Below, one piece after another: positions 63,038 to 64,000 of a stretch of 64,000 nucleotides of DNA (positions are counted from its first letter, which is position 1; each line of letters opens with the position of its first letter). The notes below the pieces were generated by a model that was not told the origin of the DNA, did no database searches, and saw only the letters and a list, made by a program, of their open reading frames with translations. The translations under genes were made by a program, and so were the position numbers. Origin of the DNA: Anaerocolumna cellulosilytica. GTDB lineage: Bacteria; Bacillota; Clostridia; Lachnospirales; Lachnospiraceae. The DNA lies in assembly GCF_014218335.1 (NCBI RefSeq), contig NZ_AP023367.1, forward strand, positions 1,799,501 through 1,863,500, given 5' to 3'.

Positions 63038-64000
63038 TTACAGATTCAGAATGTTTTCCAAGTGTCTTTCAGGATTCGTTCCAATTGCAAAGCGTTTCAT
63101 TTTCAGGCTCATGGGCGTTTTCCTTAATTCATATATCCTTAATACGTTCAATGCCAGTTTTCTCATGATATTTAAATTAAATGCTGCCTGCTTTTCAAGG
63201 GTGTGGTTGTCATCCTCTCGAAAGGTTACATCCAGATGCCAATGAAAACTTTCCACCATCCAATGTCCCCGAATCGCTCGGGCAATTTCGCTGACCTCTA
63301 GTGGTAGACTACTTATAAAATATCGGGTTTCCGTTATCTCTACCTCGTTTCTGACTATAGTATTGCGTGTCATTGCAATGGATTTCAGCCCTGCCCAGTC
63401 CTTCTTCTGCTCTAGCCATGCAATATCTACACTCTGCCAGTATTCGCGCTTCTCTATGCCGCCTCGCGCTTTCTCTATTGTCTTTGTATAGGCACACTGC
63501 TCCAATAATCCAACATCATCAAAATATAATTTCACATCCTCATGAAGTCTTCCCTGATTTCCTTTTAGGGCTAGCACGTAATCGGCTTTCTTTTTCCATA
63601 TCTTCTTTACAATCTGCGTTTGCGTTCCCATTGCATCCGTTGTAATGATATGACCTTTCACGTTCAAATCGTCAAGCAGTTCAGGAATCGCTGTAATTTC
63701 ATTGGTCTTTTCTTCTACTCGCTTTTGCCCAAGGCAGATTCCTTTCTCGTCCACTGCACTGACAATATGGTTTGCATTCTGGTCTTTGTTCCTATTTCCA
63801 CATTGTGTTTTTCCGTCAATGGCGAGGATTTTTTTGATTTTTTCTCCTTCTCCGCTACTTAGCATCTCATTCCAAAGCAGTTGGAATTTCTGAAGAAACT
63901 CTGGGGATACCATGCTAAATACACGTTGAATCGTATCGTGAGAAGGAATGCCGTTTGGAAGCTCCAAATATCTTCGCAGAAACTTCTCATGTTCTTTCCC
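63038..64000 (-). mobile_element. ISAs1-family transposase, 5' end outside the window
   Basis: The frame is open through the right edge (GKEHEKFLRRYLELPNGIPSHDTI at the edge), so the N terminus is missing; at least 320 codons are present. Features are typical of ISAs1-family DDE transposases: LAIDGKTQCG with the first catalytic Asp, HIVSAVDEKG, VEEKTNEITAIPELLDDL, TTDAMGTQ with the second Asp, YVLALKGNQG, and the C-terminal IRGHWMVESFHWHLDVTF carrying the catalytic Glu region. No frameshift is seen, so it may be active. The element marks a mobile edge next to the PKS neighbourhood. Confidence 0.9.

Overview
The window comes from a low-G+C Gram-positive anaerobe-like genome, most likely a clostridial or Lachnospiraceae-type Firmicute. 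The reasons are AT-rich coding DNA, strong AGGAGG-type ribosome binding sites, textbook TTGACA-17-TATAAT promoters, a LanM-type lanthipeptide synthetase and a very large trans-AT polyketide synthase (PKS). The family-level placement is inference.

Layout. Positions 1-2265 hold the 3' end of a LanM lanthipeptide synthetase gene. Positions 2266-2732 are non-coding, with several inverted repeats and a terminator-like hairpin, and probably form the leader of the next operon. Positions 2733-57247 are one run of plus-strand genes with small gaps or overlaps, and form an apparently complete trans-AT PKS cluster. It begins with a trans-acting acyltransferase/enoylreductase fusion, a free ACP and a decarboxylating ketosynthase. 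Seven PKS subunits follow, carrying nine KS domains and ending in a thioesterase. Next is a four-gene cassette (HIT/GalT-like protein, CofD/YvcK-like protein, HAD phosphatase/mutase, GT1 glycosyltransferase). The last two genes complete the HMG-CoA-synthase-type beta-branching set (ECH1 and HMGS; ECH2 is fused inside a PKS subunit, and the donor ACP and decarboxylase KS lie at the front). A bidirectional terminator follows the HMGS gene.

Reading the line in gene order: KS1-vestigial AT-DH-KR / ACP-KS2-DH-KR / ACP-ACP-KS3-KR-MT-ACP-KS4-DH / KR-ACP-KS5-(dead ACP)-ECH2 / ACP-ACP-KS6-DH-KR-ACP-KS7-KR-ACP / KS8-dead DH / KR-ACP-KS9-DH-KR-ACP-ACP-TE. Every subunit boundary falls inside a module. 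The inferred product is a partly unsaturated polyketide with one C-methyl and one beta-branch, released by the TE and probably glycosylated. No AT works in cis; the only intact AT is the separate one.

Positions 57368-60279 form a minus-strand operon of two CDP-alcohol phosphatidyltransferases, two flavodoxin-like proteins (one membrane-anchored) and a TetR regulator. It is driven by a perfect consensus promoter overlapped by a perfect 26-bp palindrome. The right end holds a 5'-truncated, GC-rich ABC ATPase pseudogene, a CorC/HlyC-type CBS membrane protein, a very small ORF with its own perfect promoter and terminator, and an ISAs1-type transposase running off the edge. No tRNA, rRNA or CRISPR array was recognised.
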